The translations under genes and the position numbers were made by a program. From contig DAOTUB010000223.1 in NCBI GenBank assembly GCA_034437455.1, forward strand, positions 1-38,008: a stretch of DNA of 38,008 nucleotides, read 5' to 3'. Positions 8,201 through 17,744 of the stretch are shown here, in pieces. Source of the stretch: DAOTUB01 sp034437455 (GTDB taxonomy: Bacteria > Chloroflexota > Anaerolineae > B4-G1). How positions within the stretch are numbered: the stretch's first letter is position 1; each line of letters begins with the position of its first letter. Under the pieces are notes generated by a model. It was not told where the DNA came from, did no database searches, and saw only the letters and a list, made by a program, of their open reading frames with translations.

Positions 8201-11200
8201 ACGTCATAGGCCGGTTCGTTGCCCGTCACCGTGTAGGCGATCGTGTAGGTCAAAAGCCCGCCCGGCGCCACTAGCGAGGGTTGCGCGGTTTTCAGAATGC
8301 CCAGGGTGTGGCTGCTCTCGACCGGCGTGGTAATCTCGCCCGTGGTGGTGACGCCGTCGGTATCGCTGATGGTCGCGATGTTGTGAAGCAGCGTGCCGCT
8401 GATCAGCGGACTCGCCACCTGCACCACCATCGTCACTGCGTCCGTGGTTATCGGAGTGACGGAGCCAAGGCGCCAGGCGACCACGCCTCCCACCGCCGTG
8501 CATGCCGGCGTGCAACTATGAAACGTAGTGCTGGGGGGCACGGTGTCGCTGATGACCACGTCCGGCGCGATGCCGTCGCCGGTGACGGTGTAGCGAAGCG
8601 TATACGTGAGCAGCGCGCCTGCCTGCGCGGGAACGGGCCAGGCCGATTTGGTCAGGGTGATCTCGTGATCGCTCACGATCTCGACGGGCGCTGTATCGGT
8701 GGGCGGCGCGGTCACGTCCGCCCAGTTTGTGGACGTTACGGCGGCCAGGTTGGTCAACGTCAGGCCATTAGGTAGCGGGATGTCGGCCCGTGCCTGGTAG
8801 GTCGCCGTGATGACCCCGCCGACCGGCAACCGCACTCCCTGGGTGACGACCATGTGCCCGGAAACTGGGTCGTAGGAAGCGGGATCGCCTCCGGTCGAGG
8901 TGGTATAGGAGAGCACGGTCTGCTTCCATGAGAGCGTCGTCGTCCCCTGACGTTCTGGCCTGGATTCATAGATGGCAAAGTTGTCGAAACGGTAATAGTC
9001 GTCGGATTCCATGCCACTCAGTGCCCAAACGTCCAGGGTGATAGGAATACTGACAAGAGACATCTCTCGGATCGTGCAAGTGCCAGTATACCACTCGGTC
9101 AAGATATCCGCCCCATTCGCGCGTACTTGGTACTGATCAGTGGTATCATCATCCACAGACCCAAACACATAGTAACGCAGCAAAGGAGAGTCAAATGCCG
9201 AAAGGTCTGCCATCCGCGACACACCTGCATCATCGACATCTGTATTTGTCATCGTCAGGCAGGCCGGCGGGGTGATAAAAGGGCCTGTCGACGTAAAAAT
9301 CTGAATTTCGCCACCAGTGGGGAGACCAAGGGGATCGTCATTGCTCTCGGTCCAATCTGACGTCCAATCCAGGGAACCATCGTTGCCGGTGTAATACGTA
9401 GTCTGAGTAGCGTTCAGATCGAAATCATCGGCATAGTAACCGGAGAAGCGGGCGGTATGCGTGACAGTACGGGTTACCTCCTCGATCTGGGCGACGGGCC
9501 ACGTGAGGCCCAGTGTGCCAGGGACGTATGTCATCTCCAGAGGAAGCGCGTCGGTGATCGCCAGGTTCACCGCCAGACCGCTGCCACTGTTCTCCACGAC
9601 GAGCGTGTAGGTGACGCGATCACCGGGCCGGATCAGAGTCGGGGAGACGGTTTTGTCGATCGAGAGGAGCGGCCGTCCGACAGGCGTGTCGGTATCCGGG
9701 TCCTCCGGGTCGTCGGGGTCCTCCGACCAAACACGATCGGCGTTGATCGCGTCTACCCATCCTTGATTGGTTATCTCGGTGATGGTGAGGGGAATATTGG
9801 TGTGCAGGCGAACGCGAAAGGTTATAGTCACGATCTCGCTTGCCCCAATGGTGTTCCAGGTGATGCGAATCTTTTGGGCGTCGGTAACGGGAGTTCCAAT
9901 CCAGTCAATCCCATCATAATATGAAATTGCCTCGGTCGGCGGTGGGATGGTGACACCAAGGCTGCCTACCACAAAGTCAGTATAAGTGTAGGGGAGATTA
10001 TCCTCAAACTCCACCTCGTTCATAGACCCCATGCTGTTGTTATGGAGGACCATGATGTAGTTGATGGTATCGCCAGGGGAGATGTCTCCAGTCAGGTCGG
10101 CATCGTCGGCCAACTCATCCACCTTGGAGAGTCTGGGGGTAGGAACAGGGAGAATAGTATAACCCAGATCAGCATACTCATTAAACGTTGCCCGGCAAGG
10201 GTCTTGCCCCCAGGCCGCGGCGATCCGTTCCTCCATGTCCGTGGTATATATGCGCGCCCCCATCAGATCGTGGTCGGTGGGATCGCCCACGCGGAGAACT
10301 TGGCCAACTTCTAGAGGAACACCCAGAGCAGAGAGAGGCTCGTCCCATGCATCTATTTCCCATCTATTCGTATCATTTCTGGCACCATCACCGTCCATAT
10401 CAAAGGGGTCAGGCAAGCCATCCTGGTTCAAATCTACATAGATCACTGTGTCGGTGACGGCGGTGACAAAGGCCACGTTGCCGTTATCCCCCAGAGCGCC
10501 AGGGTTGCCGGGAGCATAACCGACGATGACCTGGGAGCTGAGATCCGATTCCGGTATCAGGACGTATCCCCAGTCATAGTTATGAGCCGGACCTCCAAGC
10601 ATGGAGGAATCTATTACACCCACTCCCCAAAAAGAGTGTGACGAGGAAAAGTACACTCCCTGAATGCCGGTGGAAATGTCACTCCATCCTGTTGCATCCA
10701 ACACACTGACGGTGTGGTTGGCCGTGATCACGAAGGTATCCACGAAATCGGAGGACGCGGTAACCGTGATGCTGACAGGATGAGGGTTGTGGAGGTAGAT
10801 ATCTGCGTCCGAGTTACGCCCTCTAGGATCCAGGTTGCAATCAGATGCAAATCCAGGCACCGGGGCCCAATAAGCATCGTCCCACACATCTACTGGCTGG
10901 AGTGTGTAGCCATGAGCAGAGTACGCCGTGCCCCCACATGCTCCGGTCATCATCTGTACCTGGACAGGTGCAGTAGCGGTGATGAAGTCGTCACTGTCTA
11001 CTCCTCCCCCTCCAGCCTCATTGTTCTCGCCGTCTACAAAGAATGTATCCCCAGGTCCCAGTGTATAAGTTATTGGAAAGCCATTATAGTAAACCTGAGT
11101 GCCAGCCTTCCAGGCCATCACCTCCAGACCCGCATAATCGTGGTCGTCCACGGCAGCTTCATTAAAATCCAGATCCTCTCCCACCGTGGCCACGTATTCG

Positions 11201-12171
11201 GTGCCCCAATCGGCCGCCTCCGGCACTTCCCAGGCAGCGGCCAGGAGCGAGCCTGAGTACGGGCCTAGGGCAAAAGGGTATGCCAGTCGTACTACCGTAC
11301 CCTCTTCGCCAAAGATGGTAATACGGTCGCGACCGTCGTAGTAGTAGGGAGCAATTCCCAACTGAGCGATGAGAATATCACTTGAGAAGAGCTGGGTTGC
11401 GCCTGCGTCCAGCACGCCCACCTCGGTTGAGCCGGAGAAATCGGGATTCAGGGGGTCGTCATCATACCCGTCCTCCCAGTGGTCGTAATAGTAAATTGTG
11501 CCGTTCGATCCGGAGGTTAGGAAAATGCGGGAAATCAAGGGTTGAGAAGGGGCGTCAGGAGTAGGAACATGACACAGGTCCTTTTCCACAAAGAGCGTCC
11601 ATAGATCGCGGTCGTCAAAGGGCACAAAGTATTGATGCACGGTAGGATCGATCACGCGGACGCCAGGCAGGCCAGGCTCGTCGGGGCCGGGCCGCCCATC
11701 GCCATCCAGATCCAAAAAGACCACGCCGCTGATGTCGCCGCTCTCACGGTCGTAAGCGGCGGTGAAGCGGACGCCGGTAAAGAGCGGCTCCGAGACCTGT
11801 TCCATTCCCGGCGTGAGCCAGAGCACGTCCACGGTCTCCTCCCCCCCTTTCGTCCCCCCCAATGGGGGGGAAAGAGGAGAGGGAGCGGGCCACAGGTGGG
11901 GCGGGAGGGTGTCTGGATCCAGCGTCACCTTATGGGTGCCGTGGGGCAGGCCCGCGAAGCGATAACGGCCCGCGTCGTCGGTGTACGTCTCCGGGTCGGC
12001 GCGCTCGCCAGAGGCAGCATCAGCCTCCAGTGGCAAAGACCGGACCGGAGGAACGCGAGGAGGGTCCGCGACGACCGGCGCATCCTCGAACGGACCGGGT
12101 GCCATGCTTGTTCCCATCAGGTTGACGAGCATGACGAGCACAATCGTGAGTGTCGCATAGTTTTTTTGCAT
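5242..12171 (-). CDS. Giant DUF11-repeat surface protein
   Basis: A 2309-residue secreted protein. ATG at 12171 has GAAGGA seven bases upstream, and a hydrophobic signal segment covers residues 6-23. Next come part of an SdrD/Cna B-like domain (TDDAGRYRFAGLPHGTHKV), a second one (GVVFLDLDGDGRPGPDEPGL), and a large domain (about 150-650) that resembles the IgGFc-binding type. About ten DUF11 domains follow from residue 680, each opening like KTAQPSPV..GLLTYTI. A jelly-roll-like module (about 905-1075) interrupts the second DUF11. Near the C-terminus is an FN3-like domain (VRLEWATAVEVDNFGFNLYR) and then RVYLPLVASG plus a 26-residue tail derived partly from repeat DNA. It probably acts as a long adhesive or stalk protein. 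It lies 19 bases after the LPEAG protein gene and overlaps the C25 gene. Confidence 0.88.
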   Translation of the reverse strand: MQKNYATLTIVLVMLVNLMGTSMAPGPFEDAPVVADPPRVPPVRSLPLEADAASGERADPETYTDDAGRYRFAGLPHGTHKVTLDPDTLPPHLWPAPSPLSPPLGGTKGGEETVDVLWLTPGMEQVSEPLFTGVRFTAAYDRESGDISGVVFLDLDGDGRPGPDEPGLPGVRVIDPTVHQYFVPFDDRDLWTLFVEKDLCHVPTPDAPSQPLISRIFLTSGSNGTIYYYDHWEDGYDDDPLNPDFSGSTEVGVLDAGATQLFSSDILIAQLGIAPYYYDGRDRITIFGEEGTVVRLAYPFALGPYSGSLLAAAWEVPEAADWGTEYVATVGEDLDFNEAAVDDHDYAGLEVMAWKAGTQVYYNGFPITYTLGPGDTFFVDGENNEAGGGGVDSDDFITATAPVQVQMMTGACGGTAYSAHGYTLQPVDVWDDAYWAPVPGFASDCNLDPRGRNSDADIYLHNPHPVSITVTASSDFVDTFVITANHTVSVLDATGWSDISTGIQGVYFSSSHSFWGVGVIDSSMLGGPAHNYDWGYVLIPESDLSSQVIVGYAPGNPGALGDNGNVAFVTAVTDTVIYVDLNQDGLPDPFDMDGDGARNDTNRWEIDAWDEPLSALGVPLEVGQVLRVGDPTDHDLMGARIYTTDMEERIAAAWGQDPCRATFNEYADLGYTILPVPTPRLSKVDELADDADLTGDISPGDTINYIMVLHNNSMGSMNEVEFEDNLPYTYTDFVVGSLGVTIPPPTEAISYYDGIDWIGTPVTDAQKIRITWNTIGASEIVTITFRVRLHTNIPLTITEITNQGWVDAINADRVWSEDPDDPEDPDTDTPVGRPLLSIDKTVSPTLIRPGDRVTYTLVVENSGSGLAVNLAITDALPLEMTYVPGTLGLTWPVAQIEEVTRTVTHTARFSGYYADDFDLNATQTTYYTGNDGSLDWTSDWTESNDDPLGLPTGGEIQIFTSTGPFITPPACLTMTNTDVDDAGVSRMADLSAFDSPLLRYYVFGSVDDDTTDQYQVRANGADILTEWYTGTCTIREMSLVSIPITLDVWALSGMESDDYYRFDNFAIYESRPERQGTTTLSWKQTVLSYTTSTGGDPASYDPVSGHMVVTQGVRLPVGGVITATYQARADIPLPNGLTLTNLAAVTSTNWADVTAPPTDTAPVEIVSDHEITLTKSAWPVPAQAGALLTYTLRYTVTGDGIAPDVVISDTVPPSTTFHSCTPACTAVGGVVAWRLGSVTPITTDAVTMVVQVASPLISGTLLHNIATISDTDGVTTTGEITTPVESSHTLGILKTAQPSLVAPGGLLTYTIAYTVTGNEPAYDVTILEETPEHTIFQSCGPAPCTESSGVVIWELGDFLTYTMQATGAVTMVVQTSAGLTDGSIISNVATITDTSGTVTDTGELTTTVLGWHTLALTKTAQPSPVQAGGLLTYTIDWAVAGNEPALGVVISDVTPAYTTFYTATPPPADAPSVGDPGVVIWDLGDRSPGESGATTLVVQVATPLTDGLDIHNVATIGDGDGVTTTGVVTTPVESWHILEMSKVVTPTPVSPGGLLTYTIAYTVTGNEPVYDLTISDETPEYTTFYTATPPADSDPGVGGTGLVVWNLGDFLTAGTGITQETGTVIALVVRANIPLTDGLSIRNAATISDTEFITETDGVTTTVAGWHSLAITKTAQPSPVLPGELLTYTIDWAVTGDELAPNVTLSDATPTSTTFYTATQPTVAAPLVGDPGLVIWSLGDQIPPASGTVTMVVRVEPAVLSGTLLLNSAAITDTGGVTGTDQITTPVEARADLAVSKASEPDPVPVGTLLTYTLVVTNHGPSIATNVVLTDTLPPQVTLVGTTPPYSSTDPLAWTLGDVAPGEVRRVTVTVQVSLDVTQTFTNAVFVDSDTTDDDPDNDDDIEDTTPLVPGLEMVKSVVPDEAVGGEPFTYTIHVTNTGQLTLDPLALTDTLPSGFHYVAGSASPSAPDVVAEPTLAWQNLGPLTPGASLTVRFVVTAASGITGTYANMVLVEGKHPGGVITDTDDVPVFISDPAVVVDKRLVGQDTVGTPRYVTFTIVITNTGVSTLDRVPLRDLYDPSNISFVDSVPYPEEDDDDGDLAWHDLTGPAPYGFDRNLAPGESFIITTVFSVVNDAITVTTVNTAVVSGAEDVYGNQPEEVEDDELIVNVPTAVELLYFRLGDVGGRQVRLEWATAVEVDNFGFNLYRAGGQAFQPVVVGFVPSLARGGGATYTYVDTAPTADPWWYWLADVDTSGRETFHGPVSTVVEATAQPHRVYLPLVASGAGSKGAKSQGKKVSSAQSRIMHHAR
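5249..5272. repeat. Short 'SRIMHHA' phrase repeat at the gene end
   Basis: On the minus strand TCACGCATCATGCATCACGC encodes the last residues of the DUF11 protein and runs up to the coupled stop/start. A related piece, TCACGTATCACGCACC, occurs at about 35193-35208. Such CACGCATCA repeats are dispersed in several filamentous phyla (recollection). Confidence 0.45.
6800..8320 (-). repeat. Higher-order tandem duplication of DUF11 units
   Basis: Four adjacent DUF11 units alternate in type. Units one and three share TVTGNEP with YTIAYT; units two and four share KTAQPSPV and YTIDWAV. At DNA level a run of about 50 identical bases begins at 7472 and again at 8216 (744 apart), and the block starting GGCGAGGGTTGGGCCGTCTT at 7136 recurs at 7901 (765 apart). 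This shows that a two-domain unit was duplicated recently. Confidence 0.75.
11835..11882. repeat. C-run/G-run hairpin inserted in frame ('PPLGGTKGG')
   Basis: A CCCCCCC-AAT-GGGGGGG hairpin, with further pairing of flanking TTT/AAA and CTC/GAG bases. It encodes residues about 97-112 (SPLSPPLGGTKGGEE) inside the B-like domain of the DUF11 protein. I recognise this peptide phrase from dispersed repeats in other bacteria (recollection), so it is probably an inserted small repeat that kept the frame. Confidence 0.5.
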
Positions 12172-12190
12172 TGTTAATTCCTTCCCTCGG

Positions 12191-12646
12191 TCACGAATTT
12201 CGAACGTTGCGCGTCGCCATACTGAGCATCAGGAAAAAGACCGCGATGAACGCTGTCACCGCCCATCCAACCCACTCAGAACCCACCGAGCCGCCGGCCT
12301 CCGGCAGCAATGGGAGCGGTGTAGGGGTAGGCGATGGGGGCAGTGTAGGTTTAGGTGTCTTTTTGGTGGGGGGCGAGGGTGTGTCGGTCGGCACTACGGG
12401 TGTATTGGTCGCGGTAGCGGTTGGCGTGTCGGTGGATGATGAAGGCGTCGCGGTAGCGGTCGGCGTCGGCGTGACGCCGAGAACAACCACTCCGCCCTCA
12501 CCAAACACGGGAGAAGATGTGGGGTTGTCGACCACGACGCTCTGTTCATCTGCCATCGCCCAGGTCACGCTTGCGATGGAGCTTGATGCTCCAACAACGC
12601 TGACCAATAAAACGACCATGCATGCGACCATCAAGCTCTTGTTCAT
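12191..12646 (-). CDS. Small Pro/Thr-rich surface protein with LPxTG-like LPEAG tail
   Basis: A 151-residue protein. I chose ATG 12646 (MNKSLMVACMVVLLV) because AGGTGG lies six bases upstream; a GTG fifteen bases further up would fall within that site. It has a signal peptide of about 27 residues, then a short domain with VVVDNPTSSPVFGEGGVVV, a long low-complexity stalk of Thr/Pro (TPTPTATATPSSSTDTPTA), the pentapeptide LPEAG followed by a Gly, a hydrophobic helix (WAVTAFIAVFFLMLSMA) and the basic end TRNVRNS. Motif, helix and basic tail are the order of a sortase substrate with Ala in place of Thr. No sortase is in the window, so it may simply be a membrane-anchored stalk. It lies 30 bases after clpC and 19 bases before the DUF11 gene. 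Confidence 0.7.
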   Translation of the reverse strand: MNKSLMVACMVVLLVSVVGASSSIASVTWAMADEQSVVVDNPTSSPVFGEGGVVVLGVTPTPTATATPSSSTDTPTATATNTPVVPTDTPSPPTKKTPKPTLPPSPTPTPLPLLPEAGGSVGSEWVGWAVTAFIAVFFLMLSMATRNVRNS

Positions 12647-12676
12647 TTTTTTCCACCTCACCTGGGCGATGGATTT

Positions 12677-15196
<2,520 letters not shown>

Positions 15197-15232
15197 GTTC
15201 TGAAAATCTCCTTGATGTGAAACGTGGAACCC

Positions 15233-15261
15233 ATTATACCGCACATTGCCCCATCCGACAA
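15233..15261 (-). promoter_or_regulatory. Sigma70-type promoter for clpC
   Basis: Minus strand: -35 TTGTCG (15256-15261), a 17-base spacer, and perfect -10 TATAAT (15233-15238), about 37 bases upstream of the clpC start. It probably drives the whole series clpC to C25, since no other strong promoter was seen between these genes. I saw no CtsR- or CIRCE-like operator. Confidence 0.75.
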
Positions 15262-15304
15262 AGAAATCCGGCTCTAGATTCTCGCTTCCTTCACCGTCGA
15301 GTTG

Positions 15305-15313
15305 TGCTATAAT
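15305..15313 (+). promoter_or_regulatory. Extended -10 promoter for the metalloprotease gene
   Basis: TGC-TATAAT (TGn plus perfect -10 at 15308-15313) with only a weak -35 around 15285-15291. It is divergent from the clpC promoter, with -35 regions less than 50 bases apart, so one regulator could act on both. It leaves a leader of about 145 bases. Confidence 0.6.
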
Positions 15314-15464
15314 ATCTAATGGGTTTCAAATGGGTTGAGTAGCCGCGCTTTCCATAGCGCGCAGTATGGAAACCGCGACTACCTCCAACCGAAATGAAAC
15401 ACACCCATATCTAATGACTCACCCGAAAGATGCTGGATCAAACATATACGTGAAGGAGCAACCA

Positions 15465-17501
15465 ATGAAGACATCTACTATTATCATCTTGGTGATCGTA
15501 CTGGCCCTGGCCTGTTGTTGCTGTTGCTGTCTGACGATCGGCTTCGCCTGGGGCTGGGAGGTTTTCTCAAATCCGATATCGCTCTACGGGACGCCGTCAC
15601 CGCCTCTCTTTGACACGCCCACTCCCAAACCCACTCCCGCCATCACCCGCGAGCCTGCCGGCGACGCCGGGATCGAGACCGAGAAGCTATTGGAGACGAT
15701 AGTGGTGCCGGTGCGCGATTTTCACGACCTGGCGATCCGGTTGAAGGGGCTGCCCCCCGATACCCCTCGCACCGTCAATCCCGGCGGCTCCCCCGATTAT
15801 TCCGTGGGCGCTCGCCGCGTCTTTCGCGCCTCGAACGTGGACACCGACGTGCAGTTCGACGTCGAAGCCATCCTAGCGTACAAGACTGAGCACGTATATA
15901 TGTGGGTCGAGGAGGGCGTGCGCTTTGATAAGGAGGATCTCAAAGCCGCCGCCGAGTTATTCGAGGAGCACACGTACCCGACCAACCGCACTTTCTTTGG
16001 CTCCGAGTGGAACCCGGGCGTGGACAACGATCCACATCTCAGTATTCTTCACGCGCGCAATCTGGGGAATACTGTCGCGGGGTACTATTCCAGCCGCGAC
16101 GAGTTCATCTCTGCCGTGGCGCAAGACGATTGGGGCCACTTGGAATCGCCTCCCTCTAACGAGATGGAGATGTTCTACATCAACATCGAAAACGTGACGA
16201 TCAATGGCGATTTTTACAACGGTGTGCTAGCCCACGAGTTTCAGCACATGATCCACTGGTACAACGACCGTAACGAAGAGACCTGGCTCAACGAGGGCTT
16301 TTCTGAACTGGCCTCGTATCTCAACGGCTTTGATCCGGGCGGCGCCGAATGGTCGTTTGCTGCGGTTCCAGACACACAGCTCAACTCCTGGCCCGAAGGA
16401 GGGGCCGGCACCGCAGGAGCCAATTATGGCGCTGGCTATCTCTTTACTTCCTACTTTCTCGACCACTTTGGCCAAGAGGCCACCCAGGCGCTGGTCGCTC
16501 ATCCCGAAAACTCTTTCGCCAGCGTAGAGGCGGTGATGGATGAACTGGACATTGGGTTGACCTACGAGGAGTTGTTCGCCAATTGGGTCGTCGCCAACTT
16601 GCTGGACGATCCGACCCTCGCCGACACGCAGTTTGGCTACACAGAGATCGACCCACCCTCCTTTGACATCGAAACTACGTATTATGAGGATGAATACCCC
16701 GTCTCTGCGAGCGCGACTGTGCACCAGCACGGCGCCGATTATATCGAACTGCGTAGCGAGCAACCGTTGACCTTCCGTTTCACCGGCTCTACCCAGATCG
16801 GCCTGGTGAACGCCTCCGCTCACAGCGGGCGCTACATCTGGTGGTCGAACCGGGGCGACGATTCGGACATGATGCTCACGCGCTCGTTTGATCTCTCGGA
16901 AGTGAGCCAGGCCACGCTCGAGTTCTGGGCCTGGTACGACATCGAGGAGGATTGGGATTACGCCTACGTGCAGATCAGCGCCGACGGAGGCGAGACCTGG
17001 GAGATCCTCACCACGCCCTCTGGAACCTCCACCAACCCCAACGGCAATTCTTTCGGCTGGGCCTATACCGGCAGGAGCGGGGGTGGAGATACCGCCACGT
17101 GGATCCAGGAACAAATAGACCTCTCTGCATACGCCGGGCAAGAGGTGCTGATCCGCTTCGAGTACATCACCGACGACGCAGTCAATCGTCCGGGCTTTAT
17201 CTTGGACGACCTGGCTATTCCCGAGATCGATTACTTTAGCGATTTCGAGACCGAGGGGGAGGATTGGGAGGCGGCGGGCTTTATCCGCCACGCCAATATT
17301 CTGCCGCAGCGATGGTTGGTGCAAATGATTCTCTTCGGCCCCGAGACGACGGTAGAGCGGCTGGAAATGGACGAGGATCAGACCAACTCGTGGACCATTC
17401 CGCTAGATAGCCACACCGATCGAGCGATCATCGCCATCTCTGGTCTGGCGCCCGTGACGACGGAATGGGCGTCGTACAGCTACGAGATTGATGCACAATA
17501 A
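15465..17501 (+). CDS. Secreted zinc metalloprotease with InhA-like C-terminal domain
   Basis: A 678-residue protein from ATG 15465, chosen because AGGAG lies six bases upstream and a membrane segment follows at once; a longer frame from 15366 lacks both. The N-terminus is a hydrophobic anchor or signal containing six consecutive cysteines (ALACCCCCCLTIG), then a Pro/Thr linker. The catalytic core has HEFQHMIHW (His257, Glu258, His261) followed by NEEYW-like NEETWLNEGFSELA, whose Glu is the likely third zinc ligand, as in gluzincins of the M30/M6-like group. The C-terminal 220 residues contain WYDIEEDWDYAYVQISADGG and IRFEYITDDAVN, close to the MAM-like domain of immune inhibitor A peptidases. 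It acts outside the cell as an endopeptidase; the exact family is uncertain. It lies divergent from clpC. Confidence 0.85.
   Translation: MKTSTIIILVIVLALACCCCCCLTIGFAWGWEVFSNPISLYGTPSPPLFDTPTPKPTPAITREPAGDAGIETEKLLETIVVPVRDFHDLAIRLKGLPPDTPRTVNPGGSPDYSVGARRVFRASNVDTDVQFDVEAILAYKTEHVYMWVEEGVRFDKEDLKAAAELFEEHTYPTNRTFFGSEWNPGVDNDPHLSILHARNLGNTVAGYYSSRDEFISAVAQDDWGHLESPPSNEMEMFYINIENVTINGDFYNGVLAHEFQHMIHWYNDRNEETWLNEGFSELASYLNGFDPGGAEWSFAAVPDTQLNSWPEGGAGTAGANYGAGYLFTSYFLDHFGQEATQALVAHPENSFASVEAVMDELDIGLTYEELFANWVVANLLDDPTLADTQFGYTEIDPPSFDIETTYYEDEYPVSASATVHQHGADYIELRSEQPLTFRFTGSTQIGLVNASAHSGRYIWWSNRGDDSDMMLTRSFDLSEVSQATLEFWAWYDIEEDWDYAYVQISADGGETWEILTTPSGTSTNPNGNSFGWAYTGRSGGGDTATWIQEQIDLSAYAGQEVLIRFEYITDDAVNRPGFILDDLAIPEIDYFSDFETEGEDWEAAGFIRHANILPQRWLVQMILFGPETTVERLEMDEDQTNSWTIPLDSHTDRAIIAISGLAPVTTEWASYSYEIDAQ
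15513..15536 (+). repeat. TGTTGC microsatellite encoding a poly-Cys run
   Basis: Repeated TGT/TGC triplets, reading TGTTGTTGCTGTTGCTGT, encode six cysteines in the hydrophobic N-terminal segment of the metalloprotease. Length change in whole triplets would alter the number of Cys without a frameshift. Confidence 0.6.
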
Positions 17502-17525
17502 GATCGGTAGAAGACGCATCTAAAA

Positions 17526-17684
17526 CTTGGGGGAGCATCTATTAAAGAACCAATCCAGCGCCGGTCGAGTAGGCCCGAAGGGCCATATCGAGACCCAGCG
17601 GGTGATCTGTCGAGTCGCTCGCTGGGTCTCGATACGCGCGAAGCTTTGCTTCGATGGCACTCAACCAGCGCTTGCTCCCCCAAG
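17526..17684. repeat. Palindromic repeat, copy 2 (complete, MITE-like)
   Basis: A nested inverted repeat. The outer arms CTTGGGGGAGCA (17526-17537) and TGCTCCCCCAAG (17673-17684) are a perfect 12-base pair. Inside, CCAGCGCCGGTCGAGT pairs imperfectly with ACTCAACCAGCGCTTG, and a perfect 15-base core stem TATCGAGACCCAGCG (17586-17600) pairs with 17620-17634. Small hairpins GGCCC/GGGCC and CGAAGC/GCTTCG lie inside. It fills the gap between two convergent genes and could stop transcription from both sides, although it lacks a T-run. It shares modules with 1-104. Confidence 0.8.
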
Positions 17685-17744
17685 ATTGGTTATACGCCCG
17701 ATCAGTAGATTGGTACATTGGCGAGGGGCGCTATTTCGACCAAG

